The notes below the pieces were generated by a model that worked only from the letters and a program-made list of their open reading frames with translations, did not search any database and was not told the origin of the DNA. From positions 1,945,318-2,009,317 of the forward strand of contig CM049314.1 of the NCBI GenBank assembly GCA_026874595.1: a stretch of 64,000 nucleotides of DNA, in the 5' to 3' direction. This DNA comes from Sipunculus nudus. Taxonomy: Eukaryota > Annelida > Sipuncula > Golfingiida > Sipunculidae. This document shows, one piece after another, positions 1 through 12,900 of the stretch (the first letter of the stretch is position 1; each line of letters begins with the position of its first letter). The position numbers were made by a program, and so were the translations under genes.

Positions 1-905
1 TGCCGGTAGTAGACATTATACTTATACCGGCTCACGTAAACCGGTGTGTCGTGGTGCTAGTAGACATTATACATATACCGGCTCAGTTACATTGTGTGTC
101 AGTGGTGCTAGAAGACATTTTACAAATACCGGCTCAGGTAAACTAGTGTGTCGGGGATGCTAGTGGACAACATACAAAGGCCGGCTCAAGTAAACTAGTG
201 TGCCGTGGTGCTAGTAGACATTAAACAAATCCGGCACAGGTAAACTAGTGTGTCGGGTGTGCTAGTAGACATTATACATATACCGGCTGAGGTAAACTAG
301 ACTGTCTATGGGAAGATAGTAGACATTATACATAAACAGGCTCAGGTAAACTAGTGTGTCTTGGGTGCTAGTAGACATTAAACATATACCTGTACAGGTA
401 AACTAATGTCTGATGTGCTAGTAGACATTATACATAAACTGGCTCAGGTAAACTAGTGTGTCGCGGTGCTAATAGACATTATACATATATTAGCTCAGGT
501 AAACTAGTGTGTCGGGGGTGCTAGTAGACATTAAACATATACCGGCTCAGGTTAACGAGGGTGTCACTGGTGCTAGTAGACATATACATATACCGGCTCA
601 GGTAAACTAGTGTGTCTGGGGTGCTAATGGACATTATACATATACCGGCACAGGTTAAGTAGTGTGTCGGGGGTGCTTGTAAACACTATACAAATAACGG
701 CACAGGTAAACTAGAGTGTCGGGGGTGCTAGTAGACATTAAACATATACCTGTACAGGTAAGCTATGTGTCTGATGTGCTAGTAGACATTATACATAAAC
801 CGGATCAGGTAAACTAGTGTGTCGGGGGTGCTAGTAGACATTATACAAATGCCGGCTTAGGTAAACTAGTGTGTCGGGGGTGCTAGTAGACATTATATAA
901 TTACA

Positions 906-2355
906 GGCTCAGGTAAACTAGTGTGTCAGGGGTGCTTGTAAACATTATACATATACCGGCACAGGTAAACTAGTGTGTCCGGTTGCTATTAGACATTATA
1001 CATGTATCCGCTCAGGTAAACTAGTGTGTCGGGGTGCTAGTAGAAATTATACATAAACAGGCTCAGGTAAACTAGTGTGTCGGGGGTGCTTGTAAACATT
1101 ATACATATACCGGCACAGGTAAACCAGAGTGTCGGGGGTGCTAGTAGACATTAAACCTATATCTGTACAGGTAAGCTATGTGTCTGATGTGGTAGTAGAC
1201 ATTATACATAAACCGGATCAGGTAAACTAGTGTGTCGGGGGTGATAGTAGACATTATACAAATGCCGGCTTAGGTAAACTAGTGTGTCGGGGGTGCTAGT
1301 AGACATTATATAATTACAGGCTCAGGTAAACTAATGTGTCAGGGGTGCTTGTAAACATTATACATATACCGGCACAGGTAAACTAGTGTGTCGAGTTGCT
1401 ATTAGACATTATACATGTACCCGCTCAGGTAAACTAGTGTGTCGGGGTGCTAGTAGAAATTATACAAAAACAGGCTCAGGTAAACTAGTGTGTCGGTTGT
1501 GCTTGTAAACATTATACATATACCGGCACAGGTAAACTAGTGTGTCGGGGGTGCTAGTAGGCTTTAAACATATACCTGTACAGGTAAGCTTTGTGTCTGA
1601 TCTGCTAGTAGACAATATACATAAACCGGATCAGGTAAACTAGTGTGTCAGGGGTGCTTGTAAACATTATACATATACCGGCACAGGTAAACTAGTGTGT
1701 CCGGTTGCTATTAGACATTATACATGTATCCGCTCAGGTAAACTAGTGTGTCGGGGTGCTAGTAGAAATTATACATAAACAGGCTCAGGTAAACTAGTGT
1801 GTCGGGGGTGCTTGTAAACATTATACATATACCGGCACAGGTAAACTAGAGTGTCGGGGGTGCTAGTAGACATTAAACCTATATCTGTACAGGTAAGCTA
1901 TGTGTCTGATGTGCTAGTAGACATTATACATAAACCGGATCAGGTAAACTAGTGTGTCGGGGGTGATAGTAGACATTATACAAATGCCGGCTTAGGTAAA
2001 CTACTGTGTCGGGGGTGCTAGTAGACATTATATAATTACAGGCTCAGGTAAACTAATGTGTCAGGGGTGCTTGTAAACATTATACATATACCGGCACAGG
2101 TAAACTAGTGTGTCGAGTTGCTATTAGACATTATACATGTACCCGCTCAGGTAAACTAGTGTGTCGGGGTGCTAGTAGAAATTATACAAAAACAGGCTCA
2201 GGTAAACTAGTGTGTCGGGGGTGCTTGTAAACATTATACATATACCGGCACAGGTAAACTAGTGTGTCGGGGGTGCTAGTAGGCTTTAAACATATACCTG
2301 TACAGGTAAGCTTTGTGTCTGATCTGCTAGTAGACAATATACATAAACCGGATCA
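906..2355. repeat. 722-bp tandem duplication inside the array (2 copies)
   Basis: Markers repeat at an exact 722-bp offset. GTGTGTCAGG is at 921 and 1643, the unusual TTAAACCTAT monomer is at 1151 and 1873, and the GTAGGCTTTAAAC monomer recurs near 1558 and 2280. The unit equals 14 monomers. The copies differ at a few bases, for example GATGTGGTAG against GATGTGCTAG, so this is a recent event with some divergence. There is no third copy: the expected variant is absent at about 2365. Confidence 0.85.
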
Positions 2356-2580
2356 GGTAAACTAGTGTGTCGGGGGTGCTAGTAGACATTATACATATAC
2401 CTGAACAAGACTAGTGTGTCTGATGTGCTAGTAGACATACATAAACCGGCTCAGGTAAGCTAGTGTGTCGGGGGTGGTAGTAGACATTATATATATACTG
2501 GCTCAGGTAAACTAGTGTGTCGTGGCGCTAGTAGACATTATACATATACCGGCTCAGGTAAACTAGTGTATTGGGGGTGC

Positions 2581-5500
2581 TAGTAGACATTATACATATA
2601 CTGGCTCAGGTAAACTAGTGTGTCTGGGGTGCTAGTAGACATTATACATATACCGGCTCAGGTTAAGTAGTGTCTCTGGGGTGCTAGTAGACATTATACA
2701 TATACCGGCTCAGGTGAACTAGTGTGTAAGGGGTGCTAGTAGACATATACATATACCGGCACAGGTAAACTAGTGTATCGTGCTGTTAGTAGACATAATA
2801 CTTATACCGGTTCAGGTAAACTAGTATATCGTGGTGCTAGTAGACATTATACATATACCGGCTCAGGTAAACTAGTGTGTCGGGGGTGCTAGTAGATATT
2901 TTACAAATACCTGCTCAGGTAAACTAGTGCGTCGGGGGTGCTAGTCGACATCATACAAATGCCGGTTCAGGTAAACGAGTGTGTGGGGGTGCCATTAGAC
3001 ATTAAACATATACCGGCTCAGGTAAACTAGTTTGTCGGGGCTGCTAGTAGACATTATACATATACCGGCTGAGGTAAACTAGTGTGTCTGGGGTGATAGT
3101 AGACATTATACATAAACCGGCTCAGGTAAATTAGTGTGTCGGGGGTCTAGTAGACATAATACATATACCTGTACAGGTAAACTAGTGTGTCTGATGTGCT
3201 AGTAGACATTATACATAAACCAACTCAGGTAAACTAGTGTGTCGGGGGTGCTAGTAGACATTATACATATACCGGCTGAGGTAAACTAGTGTGTCTGAGG
3301 TGATAGTACACATTATACATAAACCGGCTCAGGTAAATTAGTGTGTCGGGGGTCTAGTAGACATAATACATATACCTGTACAGGTAAACTAGTGTGTCTG
3401 ATGTGCTAGTAGACATTATACATAAACCAACTCAGGTAAACTAGTGTGTCGGGGGTGCTAGTAGACATTATATATATACCGGATGAGGTAAACTAGACTG
3501 TCTCTGGGATGATAGTAGACATTATACATAAACAGGCTCAGGTAAACTAGTGTGTCTTGGGTGCTAGCAGACATTATACATATACCTGTACAGGTAAACT
3601 AATGTCTGATGTGCTAGTAGACATTATACATAAACCGGCTCAGGTAAACTAGTGTGTCGGGGGTGCTAATAGACATTATACATATATTGGCTCAGGTAAA
3701 CTAGTGTGTCGGGGGTGCTAGTAGACATTAAACATATACCGGCTCAGGCTAACGAGTGTGTCACTGGTGCTAGTAGACATATACATATACCGGCTCAGGT
3801 AAACTAGTGTGTCTGGGGTGCTAGTGGACATTATACATATACCGGCACAGGTTAAGTAGTGTCTCTGGGATGCTAGTAGACATTATACATATACCGGCAC
3901 AGGTGAACTAGTGTGTCAGGGGTGCTAGTAGACATTATACATATACCGGCTCAGGTGAACTAGTGTGTCAGGGGTGCTAGTAGACAAATACATATACCGG
4001 CACAGGTAAACTAGTGTATCGTGCTGTTAGTAGACATAATACTTATACCGGTTCAGGTAAACTAGTATATCGTGGTGCTAGTAGACATTATACATATACC
4101 GGCTCAGGTAAACTAGTGTGTCGGGGGTGCTAGTAGATATTTTACAAATACCTGCTCAGGTAAACTAGTGCGTCGGGGGTGCTAGTCGACATCATACAAA
4201 TGCCGGTTCAGGTAAACTAGTGTGTGGGGGTGCCATTAGACATTAAACATATACCGGCTCAGGTAAACTAGTTTGTCGGGGCTGCTAGTAGACATTATAC
4301 ATATACCGGCTGAGGTAAACTAGTGTGTCTGGGGTGATAGTAGACATTATACATAAACCGGCTCAGGTAAATTAGTGTGTCGGGGGTCTAGTAGACAAAA
4401 TACATATACCTGTACAGGTAAACTAGTGTGTCTGATGTGCTAGTAGACATTATACATAAACCAACTCAGGTAAACTAGTGTGTCGGGGGTGCTAGTAGAC
4501 ATTATACATATACCGGCTGAGGTAAACTAGTGTGTCTGGGGTGATAGTAGACATTATACATAAACCGGCTCGGGTAAATTAGTGTGTCGGGGGTCTAGTA
4601 GACATAAAACATATACCTGTACAGGTAAACTAGTGTGTCTGATGTGCTAGTAGACATTATACATAAACCAACTCAGGTAAACTAGTGTGTCGGGGGTGCT
4701 AGTAGACATTATACATATACCGGATGAGGTAAACGAGTGTGTCTTGGGTGCTAGTAGACATTAAACATATACCGGCTCAGGCTAACGAGTGTGTCACTGG
4801 TGCTAGTAGACATATACATATACCGGCTCGGGAGAACTAGTGTGTCTGGGGTGCTAGTGGACATTATACATATACCGGCACAGGTTAAGTTGTGTCTCTG
4901 GGATGCTAGTAGACATTATACATATACCGGCACAGGTGAACTAGTGTGTCAGGGGTGCAAGTAGACATTATACAAACACCAGCACAGGTAAACTAGTGTG
5001 TCTGGGGGCCTAGTAGACATCATACATGTATCCGCTCAGGTAAACTAGTGTGTCGTGCTGTTAGTGGACATTATACTTATACCGGCTCAGGTAAACTAGT
5101 GTGTCGGGGGTGCTTGTAAACATTATACATATACCGGCACAGCTAAACTAGTGTGTCGGGTTGCTATTAGACATAATACATGTACCCGCTCAGGTAAACT
5201 AGTGTGTCGGGGTGCTAGTAGACATAATACATATACATTTACAGGTAAATTAGTGTGTCTGATGTGCTTGTAGACATTAAACATATACCTGTACAGGTAA
5301 ACTAGTGTGCCGGGGGTGCTAGTAGACATTATACATATACCGGCTCATGTAAACTAGTGTGTAGTGGCGGTAGTAGACATTATACATATACTGGCTCAGG
5401 TAAACTAGTGTGTCTGGGGTGCTAGTAGACATTATACATATACCGGCTCAGGTTAAGTAGTGTCTCTGGGGTGCTAGTAGACATTATACATATACCGGCT

Positions 5501-7090
5501 CAGGTGAACTAGTGTGTCAGGGGTGCTAGTAGACATATACATATACCGGCACAGGTAAACTAGTGTATCGTGCTGTTAGTAGACATAATACTTATACCGG
5601 TTCAGGTAAACTAGTATATCGTGGTGCTAGTAGACATTATACATATACCGGCTCAGGTAAACTAGTGTGTCGGGGGTGCTAGTAGATATTTTACAAATAC
5701 CTGCTCAGGTAAACTAGTGCGTCGGGGGTGCTAGTCGACATCATACAAATGCCGGTTCAGGTAAACTAGTGTGTGGGGGTGCCATTAGACATTATACATA
5801 TACCGGCTCAGGTAAACTAGTTTGTCGGGGCTGCTAGTAGACATTATACATATACCGGCTGAGGTAAACTAGTGTGTCTGGGGTGATAGTAGACATTATA
5901 CATAAACCGGCTCAGGTAAATTAGTGTGTCGGGGGTCTAGTAGACATAATACATATACCTGTACAGGTAAACTAGTGTGTCTGATGTGCTAGTAGACATT
6001 ATACATAAACCAACTCAGGTAAACTAGTGTGTCGGGGGTGCTAGTAGACATTATACATATACCGGCTGAGGTAAACTAGTGTGTCTGAGGTGATAGTAGA
6101 CATTATACATAAACCGGCTCAGGTAAATTAGTGTGTCGGGGGTCTAGTAGACATAATACATATACCTGTACAGGTAAACTAGTGTGTCTGATGTGCTAGT
6201 AGACATTATACATAAACCAACTCAGGTAAACTAGTGTGTCGGGGGTGCTAGTAGACATTATATATATACCGGATGAGGTAAACTAGACTGTCTCTGGGAT
6301 GATAGTAGACATTATACATAAACAGGCTCAGGTAAACTAGTGTGTCTTGGGTGCTAGTAGACATTATACATATACCTGTACAGGTAAACTAATGTCTGAT
6401 GTGCTAGTAGACATTATACATACACCGGCTCAGGTAAACTAGTGTGTCGGGGGTGCTAATAGACATTATACATATATTGGCTCAGGTAAACTAGTGTGTC
6501 GTGGGTGCTAGTAGACATTAAACATATACCGGCTCAGGCTAACGAGTGTGTCACTGGTGCTAGTAGACATATACATATACCGGCTCAGGTAAACTAGTGT
6601 GTCTGGGGTGCTAGTGGACATTATACATATACCGGCACAGGTTAAGTAGTGTCTTTGGGATGCTAGTAGACATTATACATATACCGGCACAGGTGAACTA
6701 GTGTGTCAGGGGTGCTAGTAGACATTATACAAACACCAGCACAGGTAAACTAGTGTCTCTGGGGGCCTAGTAGACATCACACATGTATCCGCTCAGGTAA
6801 ACTAGTGTGTCGTGCTGTTAGTGGACATTATACGTATACCGGCTCAGGTAAACTAGTGTGTCGGGGGTGCTTGTAAACATTATACATATACCGGCACAGC
6901 TAAACTAGTGTATCGGGTTGCTATTAGACATAATACATGTACCCGCTCAGGTAAACTAGTGTGTCGGGGTGCTAGTAGACATAATACATATACCTTTACA
7001 GGTAAATTAGTGTGTCTGATGTGCTTGTAGACATTAAACATATACCTGTACAGGTAAACTAGTGTGTCGGGGGTGCTAGTAGACATTATA
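2581..7090. repeat. Mosaic block of overlapping higher-order duplications
   Basis: Three offsets coexist. Bases 2581-3940 match 5371-6730 at 2,790 bp; the marker monomer starting GTATCGTGC is at 2775 and 5565. Bases about 2740-3490 match about 3980-4733 at 1,241 bp, with the same marker at 4016. Bases about 4960-5330 match about 6717-7087 at 1,757 bp; TGTCGTGCTGTTAGTGG is at 5051 and 6808. The simplest reading is successive unequal exchanges with different registers. The block edges are by eye. Confidence 0.8.
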
Positions 7091-9904
7091 CATATACCGG
7101 CTCAGGTAAACTAGTGTGTAGTGGCGGTAGTAGACATTATACATATACCGGCTCAGGTAAATTAGTGCATCTGATGTGCTAGTAGACATTATACATTAAC
7201 CGGCTCAGGTAAACTAGTGTGTCAGGGGGGATAGTAGACATTATACTTATACCTGTACAGGTACACTAGTGTGTCAGGGGGGATAGTAGACATTATACTT
7301 ATACCTGTACAGGTAAACTAGTGTGTCGTAGCGCTAGTAGACATTATACATATACCGGCTCAGGTAAACTATTGTATCGAGGGTGCTAGTAGACATTATA
7401 CATATACTGGCTCAGGTAAACTAGTGTGTCTGGGGTGCTAGTAGAATTTAAACATATACCGGCTCAGGTTAACGAGTATGTCACTGGTGCTAGTAGACAT
7501 ATTCATATACCGGCTCAGGTAAATTAGTTTGTCTGGGGTGCTAGTAGACATTATACATATACCGGCATAGGTGAACTAGTGTGTCGGGGTGTTACTAGAC
7601 ATTATACATATACCAGCACACTTAAACTAGTGTGTCTGGGGGCTAGTAGACATTATATATGTACCGGCTCAGGTGAACTAGTATGTCAGGGGTGCTAGTA
7701 CACATTATACATATACCAGCACTGGTAAACAAGTGTGTCTGGGGGCTAGTATACATTATACATGTACCGGCTTAGGTAAACTAGTGTGTCGTGCCGGTAG
7801 TAGACATTATGCTTATACCGGCTCACGTAAACCGGTGTGTCGTGGTGCTAGTAGACATTATACATATACCGGCACAGGTGAACTAGTGTGTCAGGGGTGC
7901 TAGTAGACATTATACATACACCAGCACAGGTAAACTAGTGTGGCTGGGGGCCTAGTAGACATTATACATGTATCCGCTCAGGTAAACTAGTGTGTCGTGC
8001 TGTTAGTAGACATTATACTTATACCGGCTCAGGTAAACTAGTGTGTCGGGGGTGCTTGTAAACATTATACATATACCGGCACAGCTAAACTGGTGTGTCG
8101 GGTTGCTATTAGACATAATACATGTACCCGCTCAGGTAAACTAGTGTGTCGGGGTGCTAGTAGAAATTATACATAAACAGGCTCAGGTAAACTAGTGTGT
8201 CTTGGGTGCTAGTACACATTATAGATATACCGACACAGGAAAACTAGTGTGTCGGGGATGCAAGTAGACATTATACATATACCGGCTCAGATATACTAGT
8301 GTATCGCGGTGCTAGTAGACATTATACATATACCGGCACAGCTAAACTAGTGTGTCGGGTTGCTATTAGACATAATACATGTACCCGCTCAGGTAAACTA
8401 GTTTGTCGGGGTGCTAGTAGAAATTATACATAAACAGGCTCAGGTAAACTAGTGTGTCTTGGGTGCTAGTAAACATTTTACAAATGCCGGCTCAGGTAAA
8501 CTAGTGTGTCGGGGTGCCAGTAGACATTAAACATATACCGGCTGAGGTAAACTAGTGTGTCGGGGGTGCTAGTAGACATTGTACATAAACCGGCACAGGT
8601 AAACTAGTGTGTCGGGGGTGCTAGTAGACATTATACAAATGCCGGTTTAGGTGAACTAGTGTGTCGGTGGTGCTAGTAGACATTATACAAATGCCGGCTT
8701 AGGTGAACTAGTGTGTCGATGGTGCTAGTAGACATTATACAAATGCCGGTTTAGTTAAACTAGTATGTCGAGGGTGCTAGTAGACATTATATAAATACCG
8801 GCTCAGGTAAACTAGTGTGTCGGGGGTGCTTGTAAACATTATACTTATACCGGCACAGGTAAACTAGTGTGTCGGGTTGCTATTAGACATTATACATGTA
8901 CCCGCTCAGGTAAACTAGTGTGTCGGGTTGCTAGTAGAAGTTATACATAAACAGGCTCAGGTAATCTAGTGTGTCGGGGTGCTTGTAAACATTATACTTA
9001 TACCGGCACAGGTAAACTAGTGTGTCCGGTTGCTATTAGACATTATACATGTATGCGCTCAGGTAAACTAGTGTGTCGGGGTGCTAGTAGAAATTATACA
9101 TAAACAGGCTCAGGTAAACTAGTGTGTCGGGGGTGCTTGTAAACATTATACATATACCGGCACAGGTAAACTAGAGTGTCGGGGGTGCTAGTAGACATTA
9201 AACATATACCTGTACAGGTAAGCTATGTATCTGATGTGCTAGTAGACATTATACATAAACCGGATCAGGTAAACTAGTGTGTCGGGGGTGCTAGTAGACA
9301 TTATACAAATGCCGGCTTAGGTAAACTAGTGTGTCGGGGGTGCTAGTAGACATTATATAATTACAGGCTCAGGTAAACTAGTGTGTCAGGGGTGCTTGTA
9401 AACATTATACATATACCGGCACAGGTAAACTAGTGTGTCGAGTTGCTATTAGACATTATACATGTACCGGCTCAGTTAAATTGGTGTGTCAGTGGTGCTA
9501 GAAGACATTTTACAAATACCGGCTCAGGTAAACTAGTGTGTCGGGAAAGCTAGTAGACAACATACAAATGCCGGCTCAAGTAAACTAGTGTGCCGTGGTG
9601 CTAGTAGACATTAAACAAATCCGGCACAGGCAAATTAGTGTGTCGGGGGTGCTAGTAGACATTATACATATACCGGCTGAGGTAAACTAGACTGTCTATG
9701 GGATGATAGTAGACATTATACATAAACAGGCTCAGGTAAACTAGTGTGTCTTGGGTGCTAGTAGACATTATACATATACCTGTACAGGTAAACTAATGTC
9801 TGATGTGCTAGTAGACATTATACATAAACCGGCTCAGGTAAACTAGTGTGTCGGGGGTGCTAATAGATATTATACATATATTGGCTCAGGTAAACTAGTG
9901 TGTC

Positions 9905-12900
9905 TGGGGTGCTAGTGGACATTATACATATACCGGCACAGGTTAAGTAGTGTCTCTGGGATGCTAGTAGACATTATACATATACCGGCACAGGTGAACT
10001 AGTGTGTCAGGGGTGCTAGTAGACATTATACATACACCAGCACAGGTAAACTAGTGTGTCTGGGGGCCTAGTAGACATTATCCATGTATCCGCTCAGGTA
10101 AACTAGTGTGTCGTGCTGTTAGTAGACATTATACTTATACCGGCTCAGGTAAACTAGTGTGTCGGGGGTGCTTGTAAACATTATACATATACCGGCACAG
10201 CTAAACTAGTGTGTCGGGTTGCTATTAGACATAATACATGTACCCGCTCAGGTAAACTAGTGTGTCGGGGTGCTAGTAGAAATTTACATAAACAGGCTCA
10301 GGTAAACTAGTGTGTCTTGGGTGCTAGTACACATTATAGATATACCGACACAGGAAAACTAGTGTGTCGGGGATGCAAGTAGACATTATACATATACCGG
10401 CTCAGGTAAACTAGTGTATCGCGGTGCTAGTAGACATTTTACAAATACCGGCTCAGGTAAACTAGTGTGTCGGGGGTGCTAGTAGACATTATATAAATGC
10501 CGCCTTAGGTAAACTAGTGTGTCGGGGGTGCTAGTAGACATTATATAAATACAGGCTCAGGTAAACTAGTGTGTCGGGGGTGCTTGTAAACATTATACAT
10601 ATACCGACAAAGGTAAACTAGTGTGTCGGGTTGCTAATAGACATTATACATGTACCCGCTCAGGTAAACTAGTGTGTCGAGGGTACTAGTAAACATTTTA
10701 CAAATGCCGGCTCAGGTAAACTAGTGTGTCGGGGTGCCAGTAGACATTAAACATATACCGGCTCAGGTAAACTAGTGTGTCGGGGTGCTAGTAGACATTA
10801 TACATATACCGGCTGAGGTAAACTAGTGTGTCGGGGGTGCTAGTAGATATTGTACATAAACCGGCACAGGTAAACTAGTGTGTCGGGGGTGCTAGTTGAC
10901 ATTATACAAATGCCGGCTCAGGTGAACTAGTGTGTCGGTGGTGCTAGTAGACATTATACAAATGCCGGTTTAGTTAAACTAGTGTGTCGAGGGTGCTAGT
11001 AGACATTATATAAATACCGGCTCAGGTAAACTAGTGTGTCGGGGGTGCCTGTAAACATTATACTTATACCGGCACAGGTAAACTAGTGTGTCGGGTTGCT
11101 ATTAGACATTATACATGTACCCGCTCAGGTAAACTAGTGTGTCAGGGTGCTAGTAGAAGTTATACATAAACAGGCTCAGGTAATCTAGTGTGCCGGGGTG
11201 CTTGTAAACATTATACTTATACCGGCACAGGTAAACTAGTGTGTCCGGTTGCTATTAGACATTATACATGTATCCGCTCAGGTAAACTAGTGTGTCGGGG
11301 TGCTAGTAGAAATTATACATAAACAGGCTCAGGTAAACTAGTGTGTCGGGGGTGCTTGTAAACATAATACATATACCGGCACAGGTAAACTAGAGTGTCG
11401 GGGGTGCTAGTAGACATTAAACATATACCTGTACAGGTAAGCTATGTGTCTGATGTGCTAGTAGACATTATACATAAACCGGATCAGGTAAACTAGTGTG
11501 TCGGGGGTGCTAGTAGACATTATACATATACCGGCTCAGGTGATCTAGTGTGTCAGGGGTGCTAGTAGACATACATATACCGGCTCAGGTTAAGTAGTGT
11601 CTCTCGGGTGCTAGTAGACATTATACATATACCATCTCAGGTGATCTAGTGTGTCAGGGGTGCTAGTAGACATATACATATACCGGCACAGGTAAACTAG
11701 TGTGTCGTGCTGTTAGAAGACATTATACTTATACAGGTTCAGGTTAACTAGTATGTCACGGTGCTAGTACACATTACACATATACCGGTTCAGGTAAACT
11801 AGTGTGTGGGGGTGCCATTAGACATTAAACATATACCGGCTCAGGTAAACTAGTGTGTCGGGGGTACCATTAAACATTTTACAAATGCCGGCTCATGTAA
11901 ACTAGTGTGTCGGGGTGCCAGTAGACATTAAACATATACCGGCGCAGGTAAACTAGTGTGTCGGGGTGCTAGTAGACATTATACATATACCGGCTTAGGT
12001 AAACTAGTGTGTCGGGGGTGTTAGTAGACATTGTACATAAAATGGCTCAGGTAAACAAGTGTGTCGGGGTGCTAGTAGACATTATACAAATGCCGGCTTA
12101 GGTAAACTAGTGTGTCGGGGGTGCTAGTAGACATTATATAAATGCCGCCTTAGGTAAACTAGTGTGTCGGGGGTGCTAGTAGACATTATATAAATACAGG
12201 CTCAGGTAAACTAGTGTGTCGGGGGTGCTTGTAAACATTATACATATACCGGCAAAGGTAAACTAGTGTGTCGGGTTGCTAATAGACATTATACATGTAC
12301 CCGCTCAGGTAAACTAGTGTGTCGAGGGTACTAGTAAACATTTTACAAATGCCGGCTCAGGTAAACTAGTGTGTCGGGGTGCCAGTAGACATTAAACATA
12401 TACCGGCTCAGGTAAACTAGTGTGTCGGGGTGCTAGTAGACATTATACATATACCGGCTGAGGTAAACTAGTGTGTCGGGGGTGCTAGTAGATATTGTAC
12501 ATAAACCGGCACAGGTAAACTAGTGTGTCGGGGGTGCTAGTAGACATTATACAAATGCCGGCTCAGGTGAACTAGTGTGTCGGTGGTGCTAGTAGACATT
12601 ATACAAATGCCGGTTTAGTTAAACTAGTGTGTCGAGGGTGCTAGTAGACATTATATAAATACCGGCTCAGGTAAACTAGTGTGTCGGGGGTGCCTGTAAA
12701 CATTATACTTATACCGGCACAGGTAAACTAGTGTGTCGGGTTGCTATTAGACATTATTCATGTACCCGCTCAGGTAAACTAGTGTGTCAGGGTGCTAGTA
12801 GATGTTGTACATAAACAGGCTCAGGTAATCTAGTGTGCCGGGGTGCTTGTAAACATTATACTTATACCGGCACAGGTAAACTAGTGTGTCCGGTTGCTAT

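Noticed and set aside
5123-5329. Short open frames inside the array (for example 5123-5329, 6880-7086, 14952-15164, 33746-33955, 51017-51226) with 17-residue periodicity
   Set aside because: They are translations of the 51-bp monomer. They end wherever a 52-bp monomer shifts the frame, and their copies simply follow the segmental duplications.
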